Source: Bacillota bacterium
Lineage (GTDB): Bacteria > Bacillota > Bacilli > Paenibacillales > NBRC-103111
Direction of reading: 5' to 3'
NCBI GenBank assembly: GCA_023386955.1
Contig: JAEWIS010000023.1
Coordinates: 248,001-312,000 of the forward strand
DNA length: 64,000 nt
How positions within the stretch are numbered: position 1 is the stretch's first letter; each line of letters starts with the position of its first letter. Positions 45,276 through 53,126 of this stretch are shown piece by piece. The position numbers were made by a program, and so were the translations under genes. The notes beneath the pieces were generated by a model. The model ran no database searches and was not told the origin of the DNA. It worked only from the letters and a program-made list of their open reading frames with translations.

Positions 45276-45644
45276 ATGCGGGCATTTCCACCATGGGTAC
45301 ACTCGATTATGGGCAGGAGAATAGACGAACTGGAACAGGCTATCCCTATGGATAAAGCGGCTGAGGAGAAGGAATCTAGCTGCTTTGAACAATTCTGGCG
45401 TGTTCTGAATGATGAGCAGCGTCAATTGTATATGAAGTGGGAAGGGCAAAACAGCCCCTTGCTGGCGAAGAAAAAAGAAAGCTTGTATGTGTATGGTTTT
45501 TTGGATGGTATTCAGGTAGTTAGTGTCTTTTTCGAACATACCGCCCCATTGAATGAACTAATGCCCCATCAAAAAGCGGATGCACCAATGAAAAAGACGA
45601 ATGCCTCCCCCTTGGAAAATAGTGCTTGCGATAAATCGGGTTGA
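45276..45644 (+). CDS. Small helical protein of unknown function
   Basis: 122 residues from the ATG at 45276 (GGAGAGG upstream). A central segment FEQFWRVLNDEQRQLYMKWE followed by YVYGFLDGIQVVSVF resembles small phage and element proteins of the DUF6809 kind, but the match is weak. Soluble. Confidence 0.5.
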   Translation: MRAFPPWVHSIMGRRIDELEQAIPMDKAAEEKESSCFEQFWRVLNDEQRQLYMKWEGQNSPLLAKKKESLYVYGFLDGIQVVSVFFEHTAPLNELMPHQKADAPMKKTNASPLENSACDKSG

Positions 45645-45649
45645 GAGCT

Positions 45650-45991
45650 ATGCTAGCGACACTATTTCATGGGGAGGAAGTATGGGCTGTGAACAAGGAA
45701 ATGGTGAAGGTTTTTCGGGAGCAGTATGGGATACGAGAACGGATGGTACGGCAATTTCCAGACCAGCGAAAGGAACTGCAAAAGGCGGAGGATATGCAGG
45801 AACAACTGGTAGTCTCGCTGTCGAAGAATCAGTCGGAACTATTGGCACTGCTGAAGGATCAAATGGCATGGCATCATGAAAAGGAGAAACAACGTTTATT
45901 TTATCAAGGGATGCTTGCGGGGCTTCAGTTGGCATCTACAATCAACGCTATGGGGATGCCAGGAGCTTTAATGGAGGAGTTGGACTTATGA
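45650..45991 (+). CDS. Small coiled-coil protein of unknown function
   Basis: 113 residues from the ATG at 45650 (GTG at 45689 with GGGGAGG upstream is an alternative start). Strongly helical and Gln/Glu rich, with a C-terminal FYQGMLAGLQLASTI like that of the previous gene (YVYGFLDGIQVVSVF), so the two may be distant relatives. Function unknown. The last gene of the long transfer transcript before the strong terminator. Confidence 0.5.
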   Translation: MLATLFHGEEVWAVNKEMVKVFREQYGIRERMVRQFPDQRKELQKAEDMQEQLVVSLSKNQSELLALLKDQMAWHHEKEKQRLFYQGMLAGLQLASTINAMGMPGALMEELDL

Positions 45992-46010
45992 GGGGATCCT
46001 ACCAAATCAA

Positions 46011-46047
46011 CATGCAAAAACCCGTCTCATGGACGGGTTTTTGCATG
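46011..46047. terminator. Very strong bidirectional intrinsic terminator of the transfer region
   Basis: A perfect 16-bp stem, CATGCAAAAACCCGTC (46011-46026) with its complement (46032-46047), and a 5-base loop. The stem itself supplies an A tract on the left and a T tract on the right, so it can stop transcription from both sides. It marks the end of the long operon that begins near 16.9 kb. Confidence 0.9.
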
Positions 46048-46134
46048 TCCAAAATGTAGAAATCGACGTATATCCAGGGAAGCGGAGCGCTTTGTATTTA
46101 ATCAATTTGAACTTCATTGATTGGGGTGGATGCT

Positions 46135-46431
46135 GTGCATTTTCAGGACAAAGGACCTTGGTTTATGGGGCGCCGTGTAGAAGGAGAGGTTGATGGTTAC
46201 TTCGTACAAGCACAAGTATTTTCTGAATCTTCCCAGTATGGTATTGGGAAAGGCCGAATAAGCCGACTGGTCATTTATCCGAATCGTCAAATGAACTTCC
46301 GAGATCATCTTGCAAACTATGACCGTGGCTGGGATGGAGGAGCGCCGACGGACCCTAGTATTCGTACTGTGGTTGAAAAAACGGTTCAATATGTGGATAG
46401 CAAGCAGTTGGACTGGTCAAGGGAGCGGTAG
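46135..46431 (+). CDS. DUF7678-like small protein (copy 1)
   Basis: 98 residues from a GTG at 46135 with GGGGTGG 5 bases upstream. The pattern GEVDGYFVQAQVFSESSQYG followed by IGKGRISRLVIYP and NYDRGWDGG resembles DUF7678-type proteins of phages and elements. It is a paralogue of the next gene. Function unknown. Confidence 0.6.
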   Translation: MHFQDKGPWFMGRRVEGEVDGYFVQAQVFSESSQYGIGKGRISRLVIYPNRQMNFRDHLANYDRGWDGGAPTDPSIRTVVEKTVQYVDSKQLDWSRER

Positions 46432-46454
46432 TCAAAACGAGAGGAGGAGTAGAG

Positions 46455-46778
46455 ATGACGCTAAAAGCAACCACTACCTGGGGAGCGGGAACTTGCTATG
46501 AAGGAGAGCTTGAGGGGTATCGTGTATTGGCTAAAGTGCTGGACAGACCGAGTAGAAAAGGGCTCGGGTCTGGCCGCATCGTGGAGCTTCATATCGGCAA
46601 ATACGGAACATTCACTCTCCGGGATAGTGTGCTTTGTTACCAAGAGGAGTGGTTTCATTCGCCACCAACAGATTCTATTCTGAAAAGGGTGGTGGAGCAG
46701 GTTGTTCGGCAAATTGATCAAAAGCCTGTAGATTGGAAGCGAGAGCAAGCAAGCTACGAAGCCACATTCCGGGATTAG
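46455..46778 (+). CDS. DUF7678-like small protein (copy 2)
   Basis: 107 residues with GAGGAGG upstream. Shares with the preceding gene the order GELEGYRVLAKVLDRPSRKG, LGSGRIVELHI and a C-terminal VEQVVRQIDQKPVDWKRE (VEKTVQYVDSKQLDWSRE in copy 1). The pair is a local tandem duplication of a small unknown family. Confidence 0.6.
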   Translation: MTLKATTTWGAGTCYEGELEGYRVLAKVLDRPSRKGLGSGRIVELHIGKYGTFTLRDSVLCYQEEWFHSPPTDSILKRVVEQVVRQIDQKPVDWKREQASYEATFRD

Positions 46779-46918
46779 AAATGGAGGGAGGAAGAAGATG
46801 AAACATGTAATCATGTTGTCAGGGACATAGACATAAGGGGGAGGACAAACTTATCTTCACATTTCATTACAACCATTTGCAATTTATGCAATGAATTTGA
46901 TGAAGGAGGTAATGTGAC

Positions 46919-47074
46919 ATGCAGGAATGGGAAGTCACGATCAAGTGGAAAGACGGAAGAGAAACCTCCTATATGTATGAGGGAAACCAGGAAGAAGCTC
47001 GGCGAGATGCTTATCTTAGCTCGCCTCAAGGTGAGATTCGGAACGTAATCGTCAAACCCTCCTACGAATCATAA
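46919..47074 (+). CDS. Small protein of unknown function
   Basis: 51 residues, ATG 46919 with AAGGAGGTAATG just upstream (near-perfect site). Sequence begins MQEWEVTIKWKDGRETSYMY and ends IVKPSYES; acidic and basic residues alternate, as in small phage-type proteins. The 140 bases before it hold no other convincing gene. It is followed by the recombinase gene. Confidence 0.55.
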   Translation: MQEWEVTIKWKDGRETSYMYEGNQEEARRDAYLSSPQGEIRNVIVKPSYES

Positions 47075-47135
47075 TTGTATAAAGGTTTAGTTCTGGTCTT
47101 TTTTGCTTTTGAGGCAACGGAGGGAGGTAACGGTT

Positions 47136-48152
47136 ATGAGTGGGAATATTGTTCCGTTTACTTCGCAACAAAACAAGGAACATAAACGCCGCAGCAACGA
47201 ACTGTACGATGCCGGAGTATTTGCTGTGTCCGGATATCGATTGTCATGGGAAGAAGCAGTAAAACTGTTTCTTCAAGCCCGACGCGCGGAAACATCATCC
47301 AATTACACAGTCAAGTTTGAACAAAGCAGTTTGAAATGCTATGAAAGTATTATGCTGGAACAGGAAATTGAACCTGATGTGTACAATGTGAGTGCTGATC
47401 TTTTGCGAAATCACTTTATTATGGTCATGGTTGAAAAGCGAGGGTATAAACTAAACACAATTAACAATCGGATTAAATCTATGAAACGCTTCTTTACATT
47501 CCTGCATGATGAAGGTTGGATAACAGGTAATCCTTCCATTCATTTGAAAACAAGAAGAGGACATCATCCTACTATTCAGTCATTTTCAGAAGAACAAGTG
47601 ATTGCGTTGTTGAAACAACCCAATCAAAATACATTTACCGGCTTTCGAGACTATACCATTCTATCGCTCATATTGGATACTGGATTGCGAATTGGAGAAA
47701 CAGCTAGACTGGCTTTAGATCAAATTGATCTAAAAGAATCTCAGCTTACAGGGATTATTGGGAAAAGCAAAAAGCCACGGGATATTCCATTCTGTGATGA
47801 CGTGCGGAAGATTTTGATGAAGTACGTCAAGGCAAGGGGAGAGATCAAATGCAAGCATGTTTTTGTTACTATTGATGGTAGCCCTCTAAGTGTTAGAACA
47901 TTCCAGGAAATCCTTCGGGAGTATGGAGAAAAGGCTGGGATTGTAAACGTAAGGGTAAGTCCGCATACGTTACGCCATACGTTTGCCAAATTGTATATTA
48001 TGAACCAGGGTGATCCATACAGTTTACAGGATATTTTGGGGCACACTTCTCAGGATATGGTAAAAAAATATGTTAACCTGTGGCGGCCGGAGATGAAGAC
48101 GAAGCATTCAAAATCCTCTCCTATACGGAATTTATTCCGTAATCGCATTTAA
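47136..48152 (+). CDS. Tyrosine recombinase / integrase (XerC/D-like)
   Basis: 338 residues from the ATG at 47136 (GGGAGG upstream). N-terminal SAM-like core-binding domain (about 35-130) and C-terminal catalytic domain with Arg185 (TGLRIGE), a Lys near 210-213, HTLRH (His277, Arg280), LGHTS (His303) and the nucleophile Tyr312 (VKKYVNL): the full set. No N-terminal arm-binding domain is obvious, so it is nearer to Xer and plasmid-type recombinases than to Tn916 Int. As the terminal gene of the block it probably integrates and excises the element. Confidence 0.92.
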   Translation: MSGNIVPFTSQQNKEHKRRSNELYDAGVFAVSGYRLSWEEAVKLFLQARRAETSSNYTVKFEQSSLKCYESIMLEQEIEPDVYNVSADLLRNHFIMVMVEKRGYKLNTINNRIKSMKRFFTFLHDEGWITGNPSIHLKTRRGHHPTIQSFSEEQVIALLKQPNQNTFTGFRDYTILSLILDTGLRIGETARLALDQIDLKESQLTGIIGKSKKPRDIPFCDDVRKILMKYVKARGEIKCKHVFVTIDGSPLSVRTFQEILREYGEKAGIVNVRVSPHTLRHTFAKLYIMNQGDPYSLQDILGHTSQDMVKKYVNLWRPEMKTKHSKSSPIRNLFRNRI

Positions 48153-48156
48153 TAAT

Positions 48157-48196
48157 AATGTGGCTGTTCAATGTAATGTGATCAGCCACATTTTAT
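48157..48196 (+). terminator. Terminator after the recombinase
   Basis: AATGTGGCTG (48157-48166) and CAGCCACATT (48183-48192) form a perfect 10-bp stem around a 16-base loop, followed by TTATT. The gap up to 48276 is very AT-rich and shows nothing else; it lies between convergent genes. Confidence 0.75.
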
Positions 48197-48276
48197 TGGT
48201 GGTAATACTTTGGATAATTAAAAAAATATCTTAAATAAAAAGATTTTAGAATCGAAAAAGGTATCCGTTACTAATT

Positions 48277-48915
48277 TCATTTTAAAAGTCGCCTTAATTC
48301 CAATACCTTGATTGGTCGTATAGCAGTGTTCGCATACTTATTTGTGGAAGGTATAGGGCGAGGATGAGGAACATAATACAAAGGTTTCAGTGCAGCTTTT
48401 ATTTTTTTATTTTTGGATTCAAGTACATCATAACACCGTAACTTGCACAGTGCATTTATTAAAACAGTTTTCCTCAACCCCACCAGTTGCTCTAGCATTC
48501 CCAATTGGCCTTTAACACCCCACCCTAGAAATACAAGATCAGAATTAAGAATCACCATGGTGATGAAATCCCAGTTTATTTTATCAAATCCAAAGTGTGT
48601 TTGGGATATTAATTTACTTTGCCCACAAATAAAGCTCGATACATTAATAACATGTAGAGCATTACACCCGTTTGCTATTGCAACTTCCATTAGCTGATCC
48701 ACTGTTTTATCAGAGAGAACTTGGGTTGCCGCGCTTGGGTTCATCATCATTGCAGCTAGAACCTTGCCTCCGGCATTCCAGCGCTTTTCGAGGAAATAAC
48801 GATGCTTAGGGAGTTCATTGTTATCAAACACAGCTATTCCATCGATCCCAGCAAACTCTCCTATTAGCGCTTCCGGAAGTTTGTGCTTAGTAATCACTTC
48901 TTCATACCATTTCAT
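48277..48915 (-). CDS. DUF1643 domain protein
   Basis: 212 residues from the ATG at 48915, which has AGGAAGG 8 bases upstream; a longer in-frame start is less likely. The core WNAGGKVLAAMMMNPSAATQ with DKTVDQLMEVA, VINVSSF and VFLGWGVKGQLG is the signature of DUF1643, a family of unknown function often found on phages and in defence neighbourhoods. It runs opposite to the recombinase and in the same direction as the HNH gene 92 bases upstream, so the two may form an operon. Confidence 0.82.
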   Translation of the reverse strand: MKWYEEVITKHKLPEALIGEFAGIDGIAVFDNNELPKHRYFLEKRWNAGGKVLAAMMMNPSAATQVLSDKTVDQLMEVAIANGCNALHVINVSSFICGQSKLISQTHFGFDKINWDFITMVILNSDLVFLGWGVKGQLGMLEQLVGLRKTVLINALCKLRCYDVLESKNKKIKAALKPLYYVPHPRPIPSTNKYANTAIRPIKVLELRRLLK

Positions 48916-49007
48916 CTTTTTTTCCTTCCTACAGTGAAACATATTTTAGCTACACTAACTTAATAAAAAGTGAATTATGTTAGATTGCTTATGTTTTTAG
49001 TTTTTTT

Positions 49008-49778
49008 CTATAAATTATTAAAAGAGGCAGAATTCCTGTTTGTACTATGAAAAAGAAAGTGCCATCTAAAATATTTTATTCGTTCAGCATCCTGATATTT
49101 AGTGGTCCTGCCGACTAAATCCACTATCTTTTTCTCGACAACAGAATCCGTTTTATCCTTTAGCAAACGAACGACTTTCCCTTCCACCACACCAACCCAA
49201 CCTTTTTCGTACAACGCATCGCATCCAAAGCTGCACATGGGAACGACAATAAAGACATTTTTTCTCTCAGATTCATCCGTTTTACTTCTTGGTTTAATAT
49301 GCGCGGCAATTAGAAAATCCACTGGAAAGTACTCACCACAAATGGCACACTCATGAGAAGTTCCTTGCCTCAGAAGAGCAGCTCTTAGTTTCTTTTGTTC
49401 CAAACGACTTTTTACGAATATGTAGCTATCCGTCGGTCCATCATCAAATTGGACATTGAGTTCTTCTTCATTTTCTTCTATCATGAACCATTTTGTTTCA
49501 TCTGGCTTAAAATATCCAAGAAGATATTTGAGTAGCTCTGTCCTATCTTTAAATTCTGTGCATGGCTCTTCAATTATATCGTTAAGAAACTGTTTCATCT
49601 CTCCGTGTTTACTCTTCACATATTTGACAAGCCCCTCACCGAAATCTACCTTTTCTAAATTTATTTGATTCCCTTCATCTCGAATTTCTATAATAACGCT
49701 TTTTCCAGTGCTACCAAAAAGTTTGTAGGTGATGTACTTTGTGTTTCCACGATATCCATAACAAGTGACAGTCATCAT
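49008..49778 (-). CDS. HNH endonuclease
   Basis: 256 residues from the ATG at 49778 (GAGGAG upstream). The C-terminal half holds a zinc-bound HNH fold: HECAICGEYF (Cys144, Cys147), AAHIKPRSK (His160), VPMCSFGCDALYEKG (Cys182, Cys186). The N-terminal 130 residues are a separate domain with no recognised motif, perhaps a sensor or modified-base reader, as in Mcr-like restriction enzymes. Likely a type IV-like or stand-alone nuclease. It lies next to DUF1643 and divergent from the Dpd-like operon. Confidence 0.85.
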   Translation of the reverse strand: MMTVTCYGYRGNTKYITYKLFGSTGKSVIIEIRDEGNQINLEKVDFGEGLVKYVKSKHGEMKQFLNDIIEEPCTEFKDRTELLKYLLGYFKPDETKWFMIEENEEELNVQFDDGPTDSYIFVKSRLEQKKLRAALLRQGTSHECAICGEYFPVDFLIAAHIKPRSKTDESERKNVFIVVPMCSFGCDALYEKGWVGVVEGKVVRLLKDKTDSVVEKKIVDLVGRTTKYQDAERIKYFRWHFLFHSTNRNSASFNNL

Positions 49779-49818
49779 TATTGTTTCTCCTCGTTTCATT
49801 TCTTCCCAGACTATATCC

Positions 49819-49824
49819 ATTATA
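49819..49824 (-). promoter_or_regulatory. Candidate -10 box for the HNH/DUF1643 unit
   Basis: On the minus strand the sequence TATAAT is a perfect -10 box about 40 bases before the start of the HNH gene. No good -35 hexamer at proper spacing was found, so it may be weak or activator-dependent. Confidence 0.35.
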
Positions 49825-50189
49825 GTCCATTTAATATGAGCAAGAAGAAAAACTATTTCCTTATCACAAGCAATCTATACAAAATTACAACCAATTCTCA
49901 TACCTTTAATATGTTGTTGAACCATAGCAAAAGCATTTACTTATTAGAAATACTTTGAATCCGACATGAGACCAATTGGTGAGCATGTTAGCCTATCTTG
50001 AATTGTGATCTAGAAAATACAAACTGATACGAAAGAAGTGGTAGGATCAGAAGAGAACGGTTTTTTATGAAAACCAGAAGATTAAGATTTAACGTGATCA
50101 ACCAAAGGTTCTGTTCAACATAATTTTGTGCTGGTAGGTGACCAGTGTGCTTCAAGTTATAAATAGGAGTCCTATAAATAATGTAATAA

Positions 50190-50218
50190 TTGATTTTTAA
50201 CTATTTCAGTAGTACTAT
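50190..50218 (+). promoter_or_regulatory. Candidate sigma-A promoter upstream of the helicase operon
   Basis: TTGATT (50190-50195), a 17-base spacer and TACTAT (50213-50218); a TATAAA overlaps at 50216. Transcription would start near 50225 and run toward the operon, meeting the terminator at 50295 first. Confidence 0.5.
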
Positions 50219-50294
50219 AAATGTAGAAGAAGTTGTCGAATTTCCATAAAATCTAGGTTTCTGTAAATATATTCGCTTGGTATATATTTTACTT

Positions 50295-50322
50295 GCTCTG
50301 CTAAATTAGCAGAGCATTTTTT
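50295..50322 (+). terminator. Intrinsic terminator in the leader of the helicase operon
   Basis: GCTCTGCTAA (50295-50304) and TTAGCAGAGC (50306-50315) form a perfect 10-bp stem, followed by ATTTTTT. No gene lies before it in this direction for at least 500 bases, so it terminates either a small RNA of about 100 bases or a regulated leader. The operon start codon is 124 bases further on. Confidence 0.8.
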
Positions 50323-50445
50323 GAATATTACTGCGTTAACACCAAACATAGTTAGACAATCGAAATATCGTTTTACGAAGTAGAAATGTTAAATGAAAAG
50401 AAATTATTGAAAACAACAAATTTCATTTCCGAGGGTGTTACTAAT

Positions 50446-53124
50446 ATGAAATCTATCGAGCAAGAGACTTCCTCTTATCTTGAGGAGTATTCAATATTTT
50501 ATTATGCTGCTGGTGGTACACCACGAATAGATGAGATTATCTCCGAGATAGCTGAAAAGTACGGCAGAGGCTGCAAAGTTTATGCAGTATTTAGTGAACG
50601 TGAGCAATTGCACGCGGCTGTACATGCCATTGATAGTGTATTGAGTGGGAAAGGATTAGTAAGAAGCCGAGACGATCTAGAGTTTGTATTTACTGACAAT
50701 GTATCGCATTATCCATCGGTCGATAGTATTCGTGATTCGTTCATAGCCTTTAATTGTACGTTCAATCTCCTAAACACTGCTGTTGATCTTTCAGATTTCC
50801 CTTCTTCATTCCGGATCCTCAGTGGAAGGTTTGAAAATGAACAGGATTCACCCCGGCTCGTACGTTTAAGTATGTGTAGCAAATTTAACGTTGAGCAGTA
50901 CCTTGTGGAACATGCTGATTCAACAAAAAATATTGTTATCCGCGCGGGAGCTGGAACGGGAAAAACGCACACTATGATCTCACGCATTGGATATATATGT
51001 TATATGCAAAACATTCCTGTTTATAAAATGGCTAGTAGAATTGTCATGATTACTTTTACTAACGAAGCCTCTGATCAGATGGGGAGAAAATTAAAGGACT
51101 ACTTCCGTAATTGCTATCTTCTTTCATCAAAAAACGAGTATCTGACAATGATTTCTAATATCGACAATATGCAAATCAGCACAATTCACGCATACGCTAA
51201 ACGTTTGATTGCACAACTTGGTACGGAATTTGGCTATGGTACTGAGCTAGGTATCACGTCAAGCCAGTATTTCCGCAGACGCATGGTCTCTGATTTGCTG
51301 GATACCTACATAGATGAAAAGAAGCGCCACTATGGCCCTGCGTATTTGGATAAGCTTGGTATGCCAATATACGTACTTCGTGAAAATATCATGGATTTTA
51401 TTAATAAGCTTCATAATAAGAGCGTAAATATCTCTTCTATTCAACCTGATGATTTTGGTGTCATTACTGCGAATTCATCACAAGAGCTACACGAACTCTT
51501 GGCAAGCATCATTCCTGTAGTTGAAAGTAAGTATTCTCAAGAGCTGTTGGATGAAAATAGAATTCACTTGAGCGAGATGATGTCTGTTTTAAATCGTCTC
51601 ATCATTGATCCAAAGAGAGAAAAACGCATTAAAGAATTGCAAAAAGGTGCTCCTCAATTTATGTTTGTTGATGAGTTTCAGGATACAGACGACACACAAA
51701 TTGAGACTTTGCTTTTTTTGGCAAAGATTCTTGAGTATCGACTTTTTCTGGTTGGTGACATCAAGCAGTGTATCTATCGTTTTAGAGGAGCACAGGAAAA
51801 AGCTTTTGACCAACTCCATATTGAAGATGAACCTTCGAATTGGTTGGAATTTTCGCTTCAAAGAAACTACAGAACGGACGCTGCGCTTCTTGACCTATTT
51901 GACAAATCCTTTAGAGCTTGGGGGCTGGGAGACGATGAGCTTCTTACATACCAGGTGGATAACGACCGCTTAAAAGGAACACTGAGCTACAATCAAGGGT
52001 TAAAAGTTGGAAAGTATTATAAATGTTTAATGGTGGAAAAAGAGAATATGCGACTGCCGCGGCTTTATGATGAAATTAAAAGATTACAAAGTCGCTTAAA
52101 ATTCGATGAGGATAACGGTGTCAAGTTGTCTCAGAAGGAAAAACGCATCGTCATTCTTGTACGTGAAAATTGGCAGGCGGATATTATTCGAATTGAAGGA
52201 GCGAAGGTTGGAATTAGCATCCAGACTAACACGGGTGGAGATTTATACCAATCTCCTCCGGCATTGGATATGATGGCTCTTGTTAATGCTCTGCTCCATT
52301 TTGATGAGGCAGACTATCTTTATAATCTTGCTTCTTCTAATTTTTTCGGGCTGGAAGTACCAAAGTCGAGCTTATATGAGATGCGACAAGAAATTAAAAG
52401 AGAGAACTGGCGCTCAAAAGCGGATGAAAAGAGTCAGACAAATTATCTAATTCGCCTTATGAATCATTTGTTAGCAGATACTGTGGCTAAAAATAACACA
52501 TGGGAGCTCATTATTAAAAGTCTCCGAACAAAACCGGTACTTCAAGTAATTCGAGAAATTTATAGCACCCTCAAACCATGGTGTAATTATAGTACTGATG
52601 GTTGGAAACAGCAGTATTATCGGATGAACGTCGATCTGCTCTTTGAGCAACTCATCAACGTGGTTAATTCGGATAAACTGACAATTAACACTTTACAGGA
52701 GTATCTCTTTAACAGCATCGCATCTGGACTTAGCGTTGACAGCCGTATCCCCCCCATTAATACATCTTCAAGTCCGATCCAATGTATTACAGTCCATAAA
52801 AGCAAAGGACTTGAATATGGGCACGTTATTCTCCCATATTGCTCAACACCGATTGAAACCATAAAAAAATCTCAGCTCCATATAAGCACTAAAAAGGTCG
52901 GGGATAGAACGAAGGTGGGTTACAGCATGAGCCTTGGAGACGATGTCCCACCCATCCAAAATGATTTTTATAATGAAAACATCGAAAAGGCAGAAAAGAG
53001 CCGAGAAGAGACCCGAATACTATATGTAGCAATGACCCGGGCCATTCGTTCCTTCTCGTGGATAAATGTAGGACACAAGAAAACACTCAGCTGGCAAACG
53101 CTCATTCATAGGGAGGAACCTTGA
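50446..53124 (+). CDS. UvrD/AddA-like superfamily 1 helicase without nuclease domain
   Basis: 892 residues from the ATG at 50446 (GAGGGTG upstream; an earlier ATG at 50386 has no site). Motifs in order: RAGAGTGKTHTM near 165, FMFVDEFQDTDDTQ near 405, LFLVGDIKQCIYRFRGAQ near 435, LQRNYRTDA near 470, ITVHKSKGLEYGHV near 780 and LYVAMTRAI near 858. These define a UvrD/RecB/AddA-type 3'-5' helicase. The first 160 residues are unlike UvrD or AddA, and the C-terminal RecB-type nuclease of true AddA is absent. The partner gene, starting 2 bases after the stop, resembles AddB, so the pair recalls an AddAB end-processing machine reshaped for another task. First gene of the Dpd-like operon. Confidence 0.88.
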   Translation: MKSIEQETSSYLEEYSIFYYAAGGTPRIDEIISEIAEKYGRGCKVYAVFSEREQLHAAVHAIDSVLSGKGLVRSRDDLEFVFTDNVSHYPSVDSIRDSFIAFNCTFNLLNTAVDLSDFPSSFRILSGRFENEQDSPRLVRLSMCSKFNVEQYLVEHADSTKNIVIRAGAGTGKTHTMISRIGYICYMQNIPVYKMASRIVMITFTNEASDQMGRKLKDYFRNCYLLSSKNEYLTMISNIDNMQISTIHAYAKRLIAQLGTEFGYGTELGITSSQYFRRRMVSDLLDTYIDEKKRHYGPAYLDKLGMPIYVLRENIMDFINKLHNKSVNISSIQPDDFGVITANSSQELHELLASIIPVVESKYSQELLDENRIHLSEMMSVLNRLIIDPKREKRIKELQKGAPQFMFVDEFQDTDDTQIETLLFLAKILEYRLFLVGDIKQCIYRFRGAQEKAFDQLHIEDEPSNWLEFSLQRNYRTDAALLDLFDKSFRAWGLGDDELLTYQVDNDRLKGTLSYNQGLKVGKYYKCLMVEKENMRLPRLYDEIKRLQSRLKFDEDNGVKLSQKEKRIVILVRENWQADIIRIEGAKVGISIQTNTGGDLYQSPPALDMMALVNALLHFDEADYLYNLASSNFFGLEVPKSSLYEMRQEIKRENWRSKADEKSQTNYLIRLMNHLLADTVAKNNTWELIIKSLRTKPVLQVIREIYSTLKPWCNYSTDGWKQQYYRMNVDLLFEQLINVVNSDKLTINTLQEYLFNSIASGLSVDSRIPPINTSSSPIQCITVHKSKGLEYGHVILPYCSTPIETIKKSQLHISTKKVGDRTKVGYSMSLGDDVPPIQNDFYNENIEKAEKSREETRILYVAMTRAIRSFSWINVGHKKTLSWQTLIHREEP

Positions 53125-53126
53125 AA

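Larger units (their letters stand above)
15999..48152 (+). mobile_element. Putative integrative conjugative element with Tcp-type transfer and Tad-type pilus modules
   Basis: A single-direction array of about 32 kb: sigma-like regulator, conjugation ATPases and channel proteins, wall hydrolase, orphan methylase, Tad-like module, large secreted protein, and a tyrosine recombinase at the right end. The limits given are those of the first and last genes; flanking direct repeats (attL/attR) and a target tRNA gene were not found by eye. No plasmid replication initiator was recognised and sugar-utilisation genes continue on the left, so a chromosomally integrated element is more likely than a plasmid. 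The neighbouring DUF1643/HNH/Dpd-like genes may be cargo if the true right end lies beyond the recombinase gene. Confidence 0.65.
49825..50445. other. AT-rich intergenic region between divergent HNH gene and Dpd-like operon
   Basis: About 620 bases without a convincing gene. The part up to 50189 shows no repeat, RNA or protein signal recognised by eye. The right part holds a promoter (50190), a short leader with a hairpin (near 50266-50291) and an intrinsic terminator (50295), listed separately. Confidence 0.6.

Noticed and set aside
46798..46830. Ten-codon open frame with GGAGGGAGG upstream
   Set aside because: The ribosome binding site is good, but the product is too short to support as a gene; it could be a relic of a degraded small gene.
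49665..49958. Plus-strand open frame of 97 codons overlapping the HNH gene and the gap after it
   Set aside because: No ribosome binding site, biased low-complexity composition (His, Ser, Asn, Phe rich) and mostly antisense to the HNH gene.
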